Shown: piece by piece, positions 7,636-16,307 of the stretch
Numbering within the stretch: the first letter of the stretch is position 1
Layout of the letters: each line of letters starts with the position of its first letter
Assembly: GCF_038397715.1 (NCBI RefSeq)
Contig: NZ_CP151633.1
Coordinates: 2,542,001 to 2,606,000 of the forward strand
Direction: 5' to 3'
Length of the DNA stretch: 64,000 bases
Origin: Microbacterium sp. LWO14-1.2
GTDB lineage: Bacteria > Actinomycetota > Actinomycetes > Actinomycetales > Microbacteriaceae
Notes under the pieces: model-generated
Database searches by the model: none
Seen by the model: the letters and a program-made list of their open reading frames with translations, nothing else
What the model was told of the DNA's origin: nothing
Made by a program: the position numbers and the translations under genes

Positions 7636-9087
7636 GTGACCGAATCCGCCTTCGACTCCCACCGCGACAGCTGGGTGCGTCGCGAAGAGCTCGCCGAGAA
7701 CCTCATTCCCCTCATCGGGAAGCTGTACCGGGACCACGGAGTGGTGACATCCATCCACGGTCACCACCTCATCAACCTCTCCGCCACCGGGGTCATCGCC
7801 GCGCACGACCGAGCGGCCGACATGGGCCACCCCGCCATCGCTCTGGAGCAGACTGCCTCCGTCCTCGAGGCTCTCCTCGCCGCAGCACCGGCGCCGTCCT
7901 CGATAGACATCGCCCGTGTCGCCGCCGCAGTCGCGGCGTCTGAGGCTGACGTCCTCAGTGCGCTGTTCGCTGAGATCCCTGACACCGAAGCCGGAAGCAC
8001 GGACGTTGTCCTCTACGGATTCGGCCGAATCGGCAGACTGCTCGCCCGCATCCTCATCGCCCAGGCCGGCAACGGACACGGACTGCGGCTTCGCGCCATC
8101 GTCGTGCGCCGCGGATCGGGCAACGACCTCGACAAGCGCGCCAGCCTCCTCTTGCGCGACTCCGTCCACGGCCCGTTCTCCGGGTCCGTCTCCGTAGACC
8201 ACGAGGCCAACGTCCTCATCGCCAATGGTGTGCGCGTGCAGGTCATCTACTCCGACGACCCCGCCGCCACCGACTACACCAGCTACGGCATCCACGACGC
8301 GGTCGTCGTGGATAACACCGGCCGCTGGCGTGACGAAGAGGGCCTGATGCAGCATCTCCGCAGTCCCGGCGTATCCCGGGTTCTGCTCACTGCGCCCGGC
8401 AAGACCCCGTTGAAGAACATCGTCCACGGCATCAACGACGACACGATCCACTCCACCGACCGGATCCTGTCCGCAGCGTCCTGCACGACGAACGCCATCA
8501 CCCCTGTGCTGAAAGCGCTCGACGATGCCTACGGTGTCGCGCGTGGCCACGTCGAGACCGTCCACTCGTTCACGAACGACCAGAACCTCATCGACAACTT
8601 CCACAAGGGCGACCGACGAGGACGTTCCGCGGTGCTGAACATGGTCATCACCGAGACGGGCGCCGCGAAGGCTGTCGCGAAAGCACTTCCTCAGCTGGAA
8701 GGAAAGCTCACCGGCTCCAGCATCCGTGTGCCCACTCCAGATGTGTCCCTCGCCATCCTCAACCTCACGCTGCAGCGTGCGGTCACTCGCGACGAGGTCA
8801 ACGACTACCTGCGCCGAGTGTCATTGCACTCGCCCCTGCGCCAGCAGATCGACTACGTCGAATCGCCGGAGATCGTGTCGACCGACTTCGTCGGCTCCCA
8901 CCGCGCCGGCATCGTCGACGGGCTCGCGACCGTCGCTGACGGAGTCAACCTCACCCTCTACGTCTGGTACGACAACGAATACGGCTACAGCTGCCAGGTC
9001 GTGCGCGTCCTCGAACGTATGGCCGGCATCCATCCCATCGTGATCCCCGCGCGCGAGCGCGTGCTGGCCGAGACCCTCCCCGCATAG
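7636..9087 (+). CDS. gapB: Glyceraldehyde-3-phosphate dehydrogenase, long GapB type
   Basis: A 483-residue phosphorylating GAPDH. The first ~125 residues are a helical extension absent from the usual 335-residue enzyme; the Rossmann domain then starts with VVLYGFGRIGRLLARIL. The catalytic Cys283 lies in SAASCTTNAITP, followed by VHSFTNDQNLIDN and the C-terminal WYDNEYGYSCQVVR. Long actinobacterial homologs such as Corynebacterium GapB are associated with gluconeogenesis and NADP use. That fits growth on an organic acid, and the gene is last but one in the transporter-ALDH-CitE operon. The start is a GTG at 7636, 22 bases after the preceding stop. The cofactor preference is inferred from the family only. 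Confidence 0.9.
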   Translation: MTESAFDSHRDSWVRREELAENLIPLIGKLYRDHGVVTSIHGHHLINLSATGVIAAHDRAADMGHPAIALEQTASVLEALLAAAPAPSSIDIARVAAAVAASEADVLSALFAEIPDTEAGSTDVVLYGFGRIGRLLARILIAQAGNGHGLRLRAIVVRRGSGNDLDKRASLLLRDSVHGPFSGSVSVDHEANVLIANGVRVQVIYSDDPAATDYTSYGIHDAVVVDNTGRWRDEEGLMQHLRSPGVSRVLLTAPGKTPLKNIVHGINDDTIHSTDRILSAASCTTNAITPVLKALDDAYGVARGHVETVHSFTNDQNLIDNFHKGDRRGRSAVLNMVITETGAAKAVAKALPQLEGKLTGSSIRVPTPDVSLAILNLTLQRAVTRDEVNDYLRRVSLHSPLRQQIDYVESPEIVSTDFVGSHRAGIVDGLATVADGVNLTLYVWYDNEYGYSCQVVRVLERMAGIHPIVIPARERVLAETLPA

Positions 9088-9114
9088 TCGCGTGCCACCA
9101 CAAGGAGCATTCCG

Positions 9115-10131
9115 ATGCCTGAACTGCCCCCTCTCTTCGAGATTGGTTCGATGGTCGCGCTCGTCGCGATCCTCATCATCGACCTGCTCATCGTCGTTCG
9201 ACGCCCGCACGTACCATCCATGAAGGAAGCCACGCTGTGGGTGAGCCTGTACGTCGGTCTTGCCCTCGTGTTCGCCCTGCTGATGCTCAACTTCGCGGGC
9301 GGTGAATGGGCAGGGCAGTTCCTCGCAGGATGGTTGACCGAGTACAGCCTGTCCATCGACAACCTGTTCGTGTTCGTCATCATCATGGCTCGCTTCTCCG
9401 TGCCGAAGAAGAATCAGCAGGAAGTGCTGATGATTGGCATCATCATCGCGCTGCTCCTGCGAGGCATCTTCATCCTCCTGGGCGCACAACTCATCGATAA
9501 CTTCTCCTGGATCTTCTACATCTTCGGAGCGTGGCTCGTCTGGACCGCTATCCAGCAGTTGCGTGACCACGAAGATGACGACTTGGACAGCTTCATCGTC
9601 CGCGCGCTGCGCAAGCGCATCCGGATCACCGACACGTACAACGGCATCAAGCTGAAGGTGACCGAGAACGGCCACAAGCACTTCACACCGATGCTCATCG
9701 TCCTCATCGCCATCGGCACCACCGACCTCCTCTTCGCGCTCGACTCCATCCCCGCGATCTTCGGAATCACCCAGAGCCCGTTCATCGTCTTCACCGCCAA
9801 CGTCTTCGCGCTCATGGGTCTGCGCCAGCTGTACTTCCTCCTCGGAGGTCTGCTCGAACGGCTCGAGTACCTCAAGTACGGCATCGCGTTCATCCTCGCC
9901 TTCATCGGCGTCAAGCTCGTCTTCCACGCCATGCACGTCAACGAGCTCCCGTTCCTCAACGGCGGCGAGCACATCGACTGGGCGCCCGAGATCAACACCT
10001 GGACGTCGCTCGGCGTCATCGTTGCAGCCATGGCAGTATCGACCGTGGCGAGCGTTATCAAGGCTCGACGTGACGCAGCCAAGCGCGGACACCGCCTCAC
10101 TGACGAGGTCGCGAACTTCACGTCGGACTGA
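9115..10131 (+). CDS. TerC-family integral membrane protein
   Basis: A 338-residue membrane protein with about seven to nine hydrophobic helices and the TerC hallmarks LSIDNLFVFVIIM near residue 80 and TTDLLFALDSIPAIFGIT in the second half, each with a conserved aspartate. TerC proteins are linked to metal (manganese or calcium) export and tellurite resistance, and some assist metal loading of exported proteins. AAGGAG lies upstream of the ATG, 28 bases after the GapB stop. It closes the operon ahead of a strong terminator. Its link with organic-acid catabolism is unclear; metal released from an imported metal-citrate complex is one possible reason. Confidence 0.88.
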   Translation: MPELPPLFEIGSMVALVAILIIDLLIVVRRPHVPSMKEATLWVSLYVGLALVFALLMLNFAGGEWAGQFLAGWLTEYSLSIDNLFVFVIIMARFSVPKKNQQEVLMIGIIIALLLRGIFILLGAQLIDNFSWIFYIFGAWLVWTAIQQLRDHEDDDLDSFIVRALRKRIRITDTYNGIKLKVTENGHKHFTPMLIVLIAIGTTDLLFALDSIPAIFGITQSPFIVFTANVFALMGLRQLYFLLGGLLERLEYLKYGIAFILAFIGVKLVFHAMHVNELPFLNGGEHIDWAPEINTWTSLGVIVAAMAVSTVASVIKARRDAAKRGHRLTDEVANFTSD

Positions 10132-10266
10132 GGCGCGGTCGAGCCTGGCGAGCGTCGGGTGGATCGCATCGATGTCTCCGAGAAGTTCTTCCGGATACCT
10201 GATCCGAAACGTCGGATTGAAAGCGGCGTCGCGCGTTCCGAAACGCTCTCGACGCTGACGACGGAA

Positions 10267-10300
10267 CCGCGCTTGCACTCGTTGTCGGGTGCAAGCGCGG
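10267..10300. terminator. Strong bidirectional terminator
   Basis: A 15-bp stem, CCGCGCTTGCACTCG at 10267-10281 against 10286-10300 with one mismatch, closes a TTGT tetraloop. It lies between the convergent TerC gene and MBL hydrolase gene. Confidence 0.9.
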
Positions 10301-10318
10301 TCTACCTCGTCTGTCGGA

Positions 10319-11218
10319 TCAGGTCAGGAGGATGCCTGCGTCGGCGGGGGCGCGGGAGGCCTCGTTCTCGCGTGTGTTGACCTCGATGACGTAGTTGCCG
10401 CTGTCAGTGGTCCAGGACTTGTAGCGATTGACAATGTCGACATCATGGCCGGGGATGATGCGGCTGGTTTCCTCTTTGAGTTCTTCTTTGAGGGTCTTGT
10501 ATAGCCGGATGAGGTTGAAGTCGTTACCTTGGCCGTAGCCGGGGGTCCACATCTTCTCGACGTTGGAGTACCAGTAGACGGTGTCTCCGGCGACGACGAA
10601 GGGGCCGCTCTGGGTCTCGACTTTGAACCACTGGGATCCGAAGGTGTGGGAGTCTCGTGCCAGGCGTGCGGTGACTCCGGGGAGGAGTTCCTCATCGCCG
10701 TTGACGAAGCGGATGCGGCCGTCCGCGATGCCTTTGGCTGCGCGAGTCAGATCGGTGGGGTCGAATGAGGAGAAGATCCATGCGCGGTCGGCGTCGCTCG
10801 GCATCTGATTCGCGAGGTTCACCGCTTCGGACCAGCCCACGTACTCGTCGAATTGCACATAGAGCTGCGCATTGGGGAATGCTTCGAAGTTGCCCATGTG
10901 GTCGAAGTGCATGTGAGAGACGAGGATGATGTCGATGTCCTCGGGGGTTAGGTCGACCTTGGCGAGGACCTCGGCGGGGCTCTCCCAGCTCTGGAACGGG
11001 TAGCGGTCGAGCCAGTAGTCATCGCGGAAGCCGCAGTCCACGAGGGCGACGTGCTGCTTGCCCCCGACCTCCCCGCCGATGAGGAGGGTGTACAGCATCG
11101 GGATGCGCACCGTCCCTGCGTTGCTGTAGAGGCCTGAACCTCCGAAGAAGTCATGGGGCATCGTGCCCTGGCAGAACTCAAGGGAGTAAATAGAGTAGTC
11201 GGTCTTGCGTTCGCTCAT
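10319..11218 (-). CDS. MBL-fold hydrolase, N-acyl-homoserine-lactonase (AiiA)-like
   Basis: A 299-residue metallo-beta-lactamase-fold hydrolase. The zinc motif HMHFDHMGN (His102, His104, Asp106, His107), the later DSHTFGSQ histidine, VVAGDTVYW and PGHDVD supply the expected two-metal ligands. The N-terminal region (TLLIGGE, ALVDCGFRDDYW) resembles AiiA-type lactonases, which open lactone rings. In this setting it is more likely a catabolic lactone, ester or lactam hydrolase than a quorum quencher. It is divergent from the first RidA gene, and the LacI-type operator at 11306-11317 lies between them. Substrate is unknown. Confidence 0.88.
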   Translation of the reverse strand: MSERKTDYSIYSLEFCQGTMPHDFFGGSGLYSNAGTVRIPMLYTLLIGGEVGGKQHVALVDCGFRDDYWLDRYPFQSWESPAEVLAKVDLTPEDIDIILVSHMHFDHMGNFEAFPNAQLYVQFDEYVGWSEAVNLANQMPSDADRAWIFSSFDPTDLTRAAKGIADGRIRFVNGDEELLPGVTARLARDSHTFGSQWFKVETQSGPFVVAGDTVYWYSNVEKMWTPGYGQGNDFNLIRLYKTLKEELKEETSRIIPGHDVDIVNRYKSWTTDSGNYVIEVNTRENEASRAPADAGILLT

Positions 11219-11305
11219 TCGTGGTGTCCTTCTCGGGTTCGGGCTTCGTGTGAGAGCTGTCGATGCTGCGCGCTTGTGCAGTTAACCCAGGTGTACCCAC
11301 ATCTA

Positions 11306-11317
11306 CAAACGATTGCA
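11306..11317. promoter_or_regulatory. LacI-type operator A (MBL / RidA-1 divergent region)
   Basis: CAAACGATTGCA is one of five near-identical palindromic sites in the 10-26 kb locus. Overlapping it, TTGCAA (11313-11318) and TAACGT (11336-11341) are spaced 17 bp apart and make a plausible forward promoter for the RidA gene, so bound repressor would cover the -35 box. Confidence 0.75.
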
Positions 11318-11404
11318 ATAGTCTTAATGAGACGGTAACGTCATCGAAGGGGCTGCAGCGTGAAGCCGCACTCTTGAGCGTTTCCGGCAGCACCGTCGTC
11401 CTGA

Positions 11405-11791
11405 GTGAGTGGAGAGAGCTTGCCTTCTGATCGGCTAATACGCATTCCTGCTCCGGTGGTCCCCGGGATCTCCGACAGTGTCCTGGACACGACCACCGGG
11501 CTCCTCTACGTGTCGGGGGTCTACGCGCCGCACCCAGGAAACGACGAGGAATCCATCAAACTGACCTTCGAAGCACTGAGAGAAGCTTTGCATCGAGGTG
11601 GTGCGACATTCGATGACCTCGTGAGGGTGAACGTCTACATCAAGCATCTCGACGAGGCCAAGCTGCAGGCGTACCGCCGAGTGCGCGATTCGATTCTCGA
11701 TCCTGATCGACTTCCGGCAAGCACCGCTGTCGGAGTGCACTCACTGTACAACGGAGCCGTGATCGAGATTGACGCGATCGCCGCAGTCTGA
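11405..11791 (+). CDS. RidA-family protein (RidA-1)
   Basis: A 128-residue member of the RidA/YjgF/UK114 family, small trimeric proteins whose best known activity is hydrolysis of reactive enamines and imines. It shares IRIPAPVVPGISDS, DDLVRVNVYIKHLDEAKL and VGVHSLYNGA.IEID.IAAV with the second copy at 21879. At the position of the arginine that anchors the substrate carboxylate in canonical RidA (usual context ARSCVEV) this protein has serine (ASTAVGV), so it may use another substrate. The GTG at 11405 gives this length; TTG at 11420, after GGAGAG, is an alternative start. It is expressed from the operator A promoter. Confidence 0.82.
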   Translation: MSGESLPSDRLIRIPAPVVPGISDSVLDTTTGLLYVSGVYAPHPGNDEESIKLTFEALREALHRGGATFDDLVRVNVYIKHLDEAKLQAYRRVRDSILDPDRLPASTAVGVHSLYNGAVIEIDAIAAV

Positions 11792-12127
11792 GCTAGGTCT
11801 GGTCCCCTCCCGCACCCGGGTGAATCCTTGTGGTGGTGCCGCGGGAGCATCTTCGGGAGAACCCGATAGCGACTCCGAGGCGGGCTCCGATCGGCGACGT
11901 CGGCGCGGCTCTGGCCTGGTGGGGCACCGCCGGTGCAATGGACGTTGTATCGTGGCGCAACGTCGGTAGCATCGCCCAATCGGATGCTTTCCTCTGCGTG
12001 CCGGTGCAGGTCGACGTCCGGCAGCCCGGTGGTCCCGCTCGGCTCCTCGCTGTGCGTCCGCGAGCCTGAAGTTTTCAAAACTGAAACACAAAAGTCCTCG
12101 TCCGCCGTATAGCATCATCTTCAGAAG
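11792..12127. other. Non-coding or decayed stretch without a recognisable gene
   Basis: The 336 bases between the RidA-1 stop and operator B hold no recognisable gene. A 79-codon open frame at 11830-12069 is present but has no ribosome site or familiar motif. A small dyad (GACGTTG and CAACGTC) sits near 11941-11964. Confidence 0.5.
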
Positions 12128-12146
12128 CAAACGATTGCAGTAACGT
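12128..12146 (+). promoter_or_regulatory. LacI-type operator B with -10 box
   Basis: CAAACGATTGCA (12128-12139) is followed directly by TAACGT (12141-12146), which fits an actinobacterial TAnnnT -10 box. Repressor binding would occlude the promoter of the flavin monooxygenase whose start is at 12184. Confidence 0.75.
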
Positions 12147-12183
12147 GCAGGCTTCAGGCCAGAGTCATCGAAGGAGAGCGACA

Positions 12184-13428
12184 GTGAGCAGTTCAGTTCA
12201 AGAAGCGCCAGTCATGGACGCCTTTTTCGGCGCCCCCGGCCCCGACTACGAGATTATCGCGAAGGCGCAGACACTGCAGCCTCTGATCCGCGAGTACGCC
12301 CAGCAGGGTGAGGAGAACCGCCGTGTCTCGGATGAGGTCATCACAGCGATGCGGGATGCCGGGCTTCTGCACATCTCGATCCCGAAGCGCTGGGGCGGTC
12401 TCGGCGGAAACTTCCGCACCTTCATCGACACCGTCGCGGCTGTCGGGCAGGCTGACGGAGCGACTGGTTGGGTTTCAGCGCTGCTGAACTCGTCCACGTG
12501 GTTCGCCACTCTTTTCCCCGAACAGGCTCAGGATGACGTCTTCGGTGCGAACCCCCGCGCATCCGTCGCCGCAGTCCTTTCGCCCGGCGGCCCCTTCATG
12601 CAGGCGAACTCCACCAAGAAGGTCGAGCACGTCGAAGGCGGCATCCGCCTCACCGGTGAGTGGGGCTACTCGACCGGTTCGCTGCACGCGGACTGGTCGA
12701 TCGTTCCGGTACGCACCAGCGAGGACGAGAACGGGCTCGCCGTGAACTCGCTCGTTCTGATCCCGCGCGTGGACTCGAACATCAGGGACACTTGGTACGT
12801 GGCGGGCATGCGCGCAACGGGCTCGAACACTGTCTTCGTCGAGGACATCTTCATCCCCGAGCACCGGATCGTGCCGATCGGCGACCTGGCAACCGAGCAG
12901 TACCCTCGGGAGTGGGCTGAGGAGGACAACTACAACGCCTCCTTCGTTCCCGTCGCGGAGATCGTGCTGAGCGCGGCGCAGATCGGCATGGCGCGCGGCG
13001 CCATCGAGATCGCCCGCAGCGTCGGTGAGAAGCCGATCACGTACTCCGTGTACCAGCACGCGAAGAACTCGGTCGTGCACCAGATCGAGCTTGCGAAGGC
13101 ACAGTCCGAGGCCGACCAGGCGTACCTGCTCGTCACGCGCAGCGTCGCGACCATCGATTCCGCCGCTCGCGACCGTCGTCCGATGACGGTGGAGGAGCGT
13201 GCCAGGACTCGTATGGACAACGGCCAGGCGGCAGCGCTCGTGCGCAAGTCGATCAACCGCTGCCTCAGCATCGCCGGGGCTTTCAGCTTCGCCGAGATCA
13301 ATCCTCTACAGCGTTTCTGGCGCAACAGCGAGACGGCGAGCCGTCACGCTCTGGTGCACCCGGAGATCGGCGCCGAGGTCTACGGCAAGTTCCTCTTCGG
13401 CATCGAGGACAACGTCCAGCCCTTCTGA
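12184..13428 (+). CDS. Flavin-dependent monooxygenase, acyl-CoA-dehydrogenase fold (copy 1)
   Basis: A 414-residue protein of the acyl-CoA dehydrogenase superfamily, most like the oxygenase components of two-component flavin monooxygenases (group D, HsaA-like) in architecture. It has an N-terminal helical domain (RRVSDEVITAMRDAGLLHIS, KRWGGLGGNFRTFID), a central beta domain (LTGEWGYSTGSLHADW, WYVAGMRATGSNTVFVEDIFIP) and a C-terminal helical domain ending in LQRFWRNSETASRHALVHP. I chose the GTG at 12184 because AAGGAGAG precedes it closely. The flavin reductase at 21270 is the obvious source of reduced flavin. A related copy lies at 20018. It probably hydroxylates or opens the ring of the pathway substrate; a true acyl-CoA dehydrogenase is a less likely alternative. 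Confidence 0.85.
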   Translation: MSSSVQEAPVMDAFFGAPGPDYEIIAKAQTLQPLIREYAQQGEENRRVSDEVITAMRDAGLLHISIPKRWGGLGGNFRTFIDTVAAVGQADGATGWVSALLNSSTWFATLFPEQAQDDVFGANPRASVAAVLSPGGPFMQANSTKKVEHVEGGIRLTGEWGYSTGSLHADWSIVPVRTSEDENGLAVNSLVLIPRVDSNIRDTWYVAGMRATGSNTVFVEDIFIPEHRIVPIGDLATEQYPREWAEEDNYNASFVPVAEIVLSAAQIGMARGAIEIARSVGEKPITYSVYQHAKNSVVHQIELAKAQSEADQAYLLVTRSVATIDSAARDRRPMTVEERARTRMDNGQAAALVRKSINRCLSIAGAFSFAEINPLQRFWRNSETASRHALVHPEIGAEVYGKFLFGIEDNVQPF

Positions 13429-13437
13429 TCGTCAGGG

Positions 13438-13486
13438 GAAGGCCCTCGGGGCGGCGACGGAGACGCCGACCGCCCCGAGGGCCTTC
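13438..13486 (+). terminator. Strong terminator after monooxygenase copy 1
   Basis: A perfect 17-bp stem (arms 13438-13454 and 13470-13486, beginning GAAGGCCCTCGG) encloses a 15-nt loop and starts 10 bases after the monooxygenase stop. Confidence 0.9.
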
Positions 13487-13516
13487 TCGTGTCGCCGAGC
13501 TGCTTCGTCCGGGACA

Positions 13517-13558
13517 CGCAAGACGGCCCCGCGGATTTCTCCACGGGGCCGTCTTGCG
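13517..13558 (-). terminator. Strong terminator of the E1-E2-SSADH operon
   Basis: A perfect 15-bp stem (arms 13517-13531, CGCAAGACGGCCCCG, and 13544-13558) with a 12-nt loop lies beyond the stop of the reverse-strand aldehyde dehydrogenase. Together with the adjacent hairpin at 13438-13486 it insulates two convergent units. Confidence 0.88.
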
Positions 13559-13600
13559 GCGTGGGCGCTCGCGGGTGAGCTCCTCACGCCGCGTGGTGGG

Positions 13601-14983
13601 TCAAGCGACCCACACGGTCTTGAGATTGCAGAACTCCCGGATACCCTCGGCGGAAAGCTCGCGGCCGTAACCGGAGCGCTTGATGCCTCCGAAGGGCAGC
13701 TCGGGATAGGAGATCGTCATGCCGTTGACGAAGACGGCGCCGGACTCGATCGCCTTGATGGCGTGGTCGATCTCCGCTTCGTCCGAGCTCCAGAACGCCG
13801 AGCCCAGGCCGAAGTCCAGACTATTGGCGATCGCCAGAGCGTCTTCGAGCGAAGCCGCCTCATACAGGCTCGCGACCGGTCCGAAGGCCTCCTCCTCGAA
13901 CAGGCGCATCTCGGGGGTGATCCCCGCGATCACGGTCGGCGGGTAGAACCAGCCGTCGGCGCTGTCATCGAAGGAGCCGCCCACGATGATGCTCGCGCCC
14001 TTCTCCCGGGCATCGTCGACGAGCTCGACGATGTCGTCGCGGCCCGAGGAAGTGGCCAGGGGGCCGATGTCGGTGCTCGCATCCTGCGGATCACCGATCC
14101 TCAGCTGTGCCATCTTCTGGGCGAACTTCTCGGCGAACGCGGCGTATGCGTCGGTGTGCACGATGAAGCGCTTCGCGTTGATGCAGGCCTGGCCGTTGTT
14201 GGTGGTGCGGGCTTTCACGGCCGTCTCCGCGGCGGCATCGAGGTCGGCGGAGGGCATCACGATGAATGGATCGGATCCGCCGAGTTCGAGCACGACCTTC
14301 TTCAACACGTCTCCCGCGATCGACGCGACCGAACGCCCTGCCGGCTCCGAACCGGTCAGGGTGACGGCAGACACGCGCGGGTCCCGGATCACGCCCTCAA
14401 CCCGTCCGGCACCGATGAGCAGGGTTGAGAAAGAGCCTTCGGGGAACCCAGCCCGGGTGAAGAGGCGGCCGAGGTATACCGCGGCCTGCGGCACATTCGA
14501 GGCGTGCTTCAAGACGCCGGCGTTCCCCGCCATCAGAGCCGGTGCGGCGAAGCGTACGACCTGCCAGATGGGGTAGTTCCACGGCATGACGGCGAGGACG
14601 ACGCCGAGCGGGTCGAAGCGCGTGCCAGCCCGGGTCGCTCCGACGGCGGAGGGGTCGTTGAGGGTGCGTCCGCTGAGGAAGGCTTCGGCGTTCTCCGCGT
14701 AGTAGCGCATGGCGTAGACGGACTTCGTCACCTCCCCACGCGATTGTGCGATGGGCTTGCCCATCTCGTCGGTGATCATCGCCGCGACCTGCTCGAGGTC
14801 TGCTTCCAGTAGATCGGCGGCGGCGTTCATGAGTTCGGCTCGTCGTGCCCACCCTGCCGCATTGAGCTGGGGCACGGCGGCGCTGGCGGCGGCCAGCTTC
14901 TGCTCGACGACATCGTCGCTGTCGTGCTCGAACGTCGCCAGCTCCTCCCCGGTGGTGGGGTTGACACTTCGCATGATTGCCAT
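13601..14983 (-). CDS. NAD(P)-dependent succinate-semialdehyde-type dehydrogenase
   Basis: A 460-residue aldehyde dehydrogenase with catalytic Glu233 (LELGGSDPF) and Cys267 (NNGQACINAKRF), the MPWNYPIWQ motif and C-terminal LPFGGIKRSGYGREL. It belongs to the short SSADH clade and is a paralog of the enzyme at 4593-6005. It is third in the reverse operon, 20 bases after the E2 gene, and so falls under operator C. In this pathway it would oxidise a semialdehyde, possibly one left after enamine hydrolysis by a RidA-family protein. Substrate identity is inferred only from clade and context. Confidence 0.92.
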   Translation of the reverse strand: MAIMRSVNPTTGEELATFEHDSDDVVEQKLAAASAAVPQLNAAGWARRAELMNAAADLLEADLEQVAAMITDEMGKPIAQSRGEVTKSVYAMRYYAENAEAFLSGRTLNDPSAVGATRAGTRFDPLGVVLAVMPWNYPIWQVVRFAAPALMAGNAGVLKHASNVPQAAVYLGRLFTRAGFPEGSFSTLLIGAGRVEGVIRDPRVSAVTLTGSEPAGRSVASIAGDVLKKVVLELGGSDPFIVMPSADLDAAAETAVKARTTNNGQACINAKRFIVHTDAYAAFAEKFAQKMAQLRIGDPQDASTDIGPLATSSGRDDIVELVDDAREKGASIIVGGSFDDSADGWFYPPTVIAGITPEMRLFEEEAFGPVASLYEAASLEDALAIANSLDFGLGSAFWSSDEAEIDHAIKAIESGAVFVNGMTISYPELPFGGIKRSGYGRELSAEGIREFCNLKTVWVA

Positions 14984-15003
14984 GGTCGTCTTCTTTCCTC
15001 AGG

Positions 15004-16305
15004 TCAGATCAGGATGGTGAGAGGGTTCTCGATGCGTCGCTGGAAGGCGGCGAGCCACTGGGCCGCGACCGCCCCGTCGAGCACGCGATGGTCAGCCGAG
15101 AGGGTCACGGTCATGACCTTCCCGGTCGCAAGCGCCCCGTCCGCGTCGATCACCGGCACCGACCGCGCGGCCCCGACCGCGAGGATTCCCGCCTGCGGCG
15201 GGTTGAGGATGGCGGTGAACTGCGACGTGCCGTACATCCCGAGATTGGAGACCGAGAAGCTGCCTCCTTCGAGCTCGTGCTGCTTGAGCCGCCCTGCGCG
15301 TGCGCGCTCGGCCATCTCGGCGATGGTCGCGCTCACCTCCGTCAGGGACATGCGTTCGATGCCGCGCAGGACCGGGGTTGTCAGGCCGCCTTCCGAGGCG
15401 ACCGCGACCGAGACATCAGCGGACGAGAACTGGCGGATGCTGTCGCCGTTCCACGTCGCGTTCGCCTGCGTGACCTCCATGAGAGCCGCACCGACGGCCT
15501 TCACCACGAAGTCGTTGACCGAGATCTTGCGGCTCGCCGTCTCATTCACCGTCGCACGCAGGGCCATCAATGCGTCCACGCGGCAGTCGGCCACGAGGTA
15601 GAAGTGCGGCACCGTGGACTTGCTCTCGGTGAGGCGGCGGGCGATCGCCTTGCGCATCCGATCGAGGGGGATGTCCTCGTAAGCCGCTCCACTGCTCGGC
15701 GTTGCCGCTGCGGGGGTCGCATCGGAGAGTTCCTGTGCTGGAGCGGCGGAGGGAGCCGCCGTCAGGTGTGCAAGATGAGCGTCGAAGTCGCGTCGCACGA
15801 TCCGGCCGTGCGGGCCGGTCCCCTGCACATCGCTCAACGCTACGCCGTGCTGAGCGGCGAGCCGGCGAACAATGGGAGTTGCGACGAGTCGGCGTGTCTC
15901 GACCTCGTCGCTCCGCTCCGCGGCGAGCGCGCGCGTCTTATCCGACAAGGCCGTCGATGCGATCGTCGGGACGGCGCTCGCCGGTTCCGGCTCTGATGGC
16001 GGGGGCGATGCCGGCGCCCCCAGCCCGATCGCGGCGAGCGCGGTGTCGATGTCCTTCTCGGTGTCGCCGGGGGCGAGCATCACGAAGATCGGATCGCCCA
16101 CCGCGACGCTGTCGCCCTGGGGCACCAGGAGTCGGCCGACCACTCCGGCGACTTCCGAGAGCATTTCGACGCTCGCCTTGTCGGTCTCGATCTCGGCGAT
16201 CGGCTGATTCTGTGCGATGGTCTCGCCCGCGGCGACGAGCCACGCCTGGACGGCCGCTTCCTCGGCGCCGGCGAGGATCGCGGGCATACGGATGATTTCC
16301 ACCAT
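15004..16305 (-). CDS. 2-oxoacid dehydrogenase complex E2 (dihydrolipoamide acyltransferase)
   Basis: A 433-residue E2 with one N-terminal lipoyl domain (lipoyl Lys43 in EIETDKASVEM), a proline- and alanine-rich linker, an E3/E1-binding domain at about 141-174 (ATPIVRRLAAQHGV, GTGPHGRIVRRDF) and a catalytic core with the acyltransferase signature DHRVLDG (His406, Asp410). It transfers the acyl group from E1 to CoA. The ATG at 16305 lies 2 bases after the E1 stop, so the two are coupled. No E3 (lipoamide dehydrogenase) gene is in the operon; the housekeeping E3 must serve. Acyl specificity cannot be read from sequence. Confidence 0.92.
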   Translation of the reverse strand: MVEIIRMPAILAGAEEAAVQAWLVAAGETIAQNQPIAEIETDKASVEMLSEVAGVVGRLLVPQGDSVAVGDPIFVMLAPGDTEKDIDTALAAIGLGAPASPPPSEPEPASAVPTIASTALSDKTRALAAERSDEVETRRLVATPIVRRLAAQHGVALSDVQGTGPHGRIVRRDFDAHLAHLTAAPSAAPAQELSDATPAAATPSSGAAYEDIPLDRMRKAIARRLTESKSTVPHFYLVADCRVDALMALRATVNETASRKISVNDFVVKAVGAALMEVTQANATWNGDSIRQFSSADVSVAVASEGGLTTPVLRGIERMSLTEVSATIAEMAERARAGRLKQHELEGGSFSVSNLGMYGTSQFTAILNPPQAGILAVGAARSVPVIDADGALATGKVMTVTLSADHRVLDGAVAAQWLAAFQRRIENPLTILI

Positions 16306-16307
16306 GA

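Noticed and set aside
10319..11218. Quorum-quenching lactonase as primary function
   Set aside because: AiiA-like motifs are real, but the gene shares operator A with the catabolic regulon and no signalling genes are near, so a pathway hydrolase is more likely.
11830..12069. A 79-codon gene after RidA-1
   Set aside because: No ribosome site, no family similarity and it ends in the promoter region of the monooxygenase. Kept only as a note on the gap.
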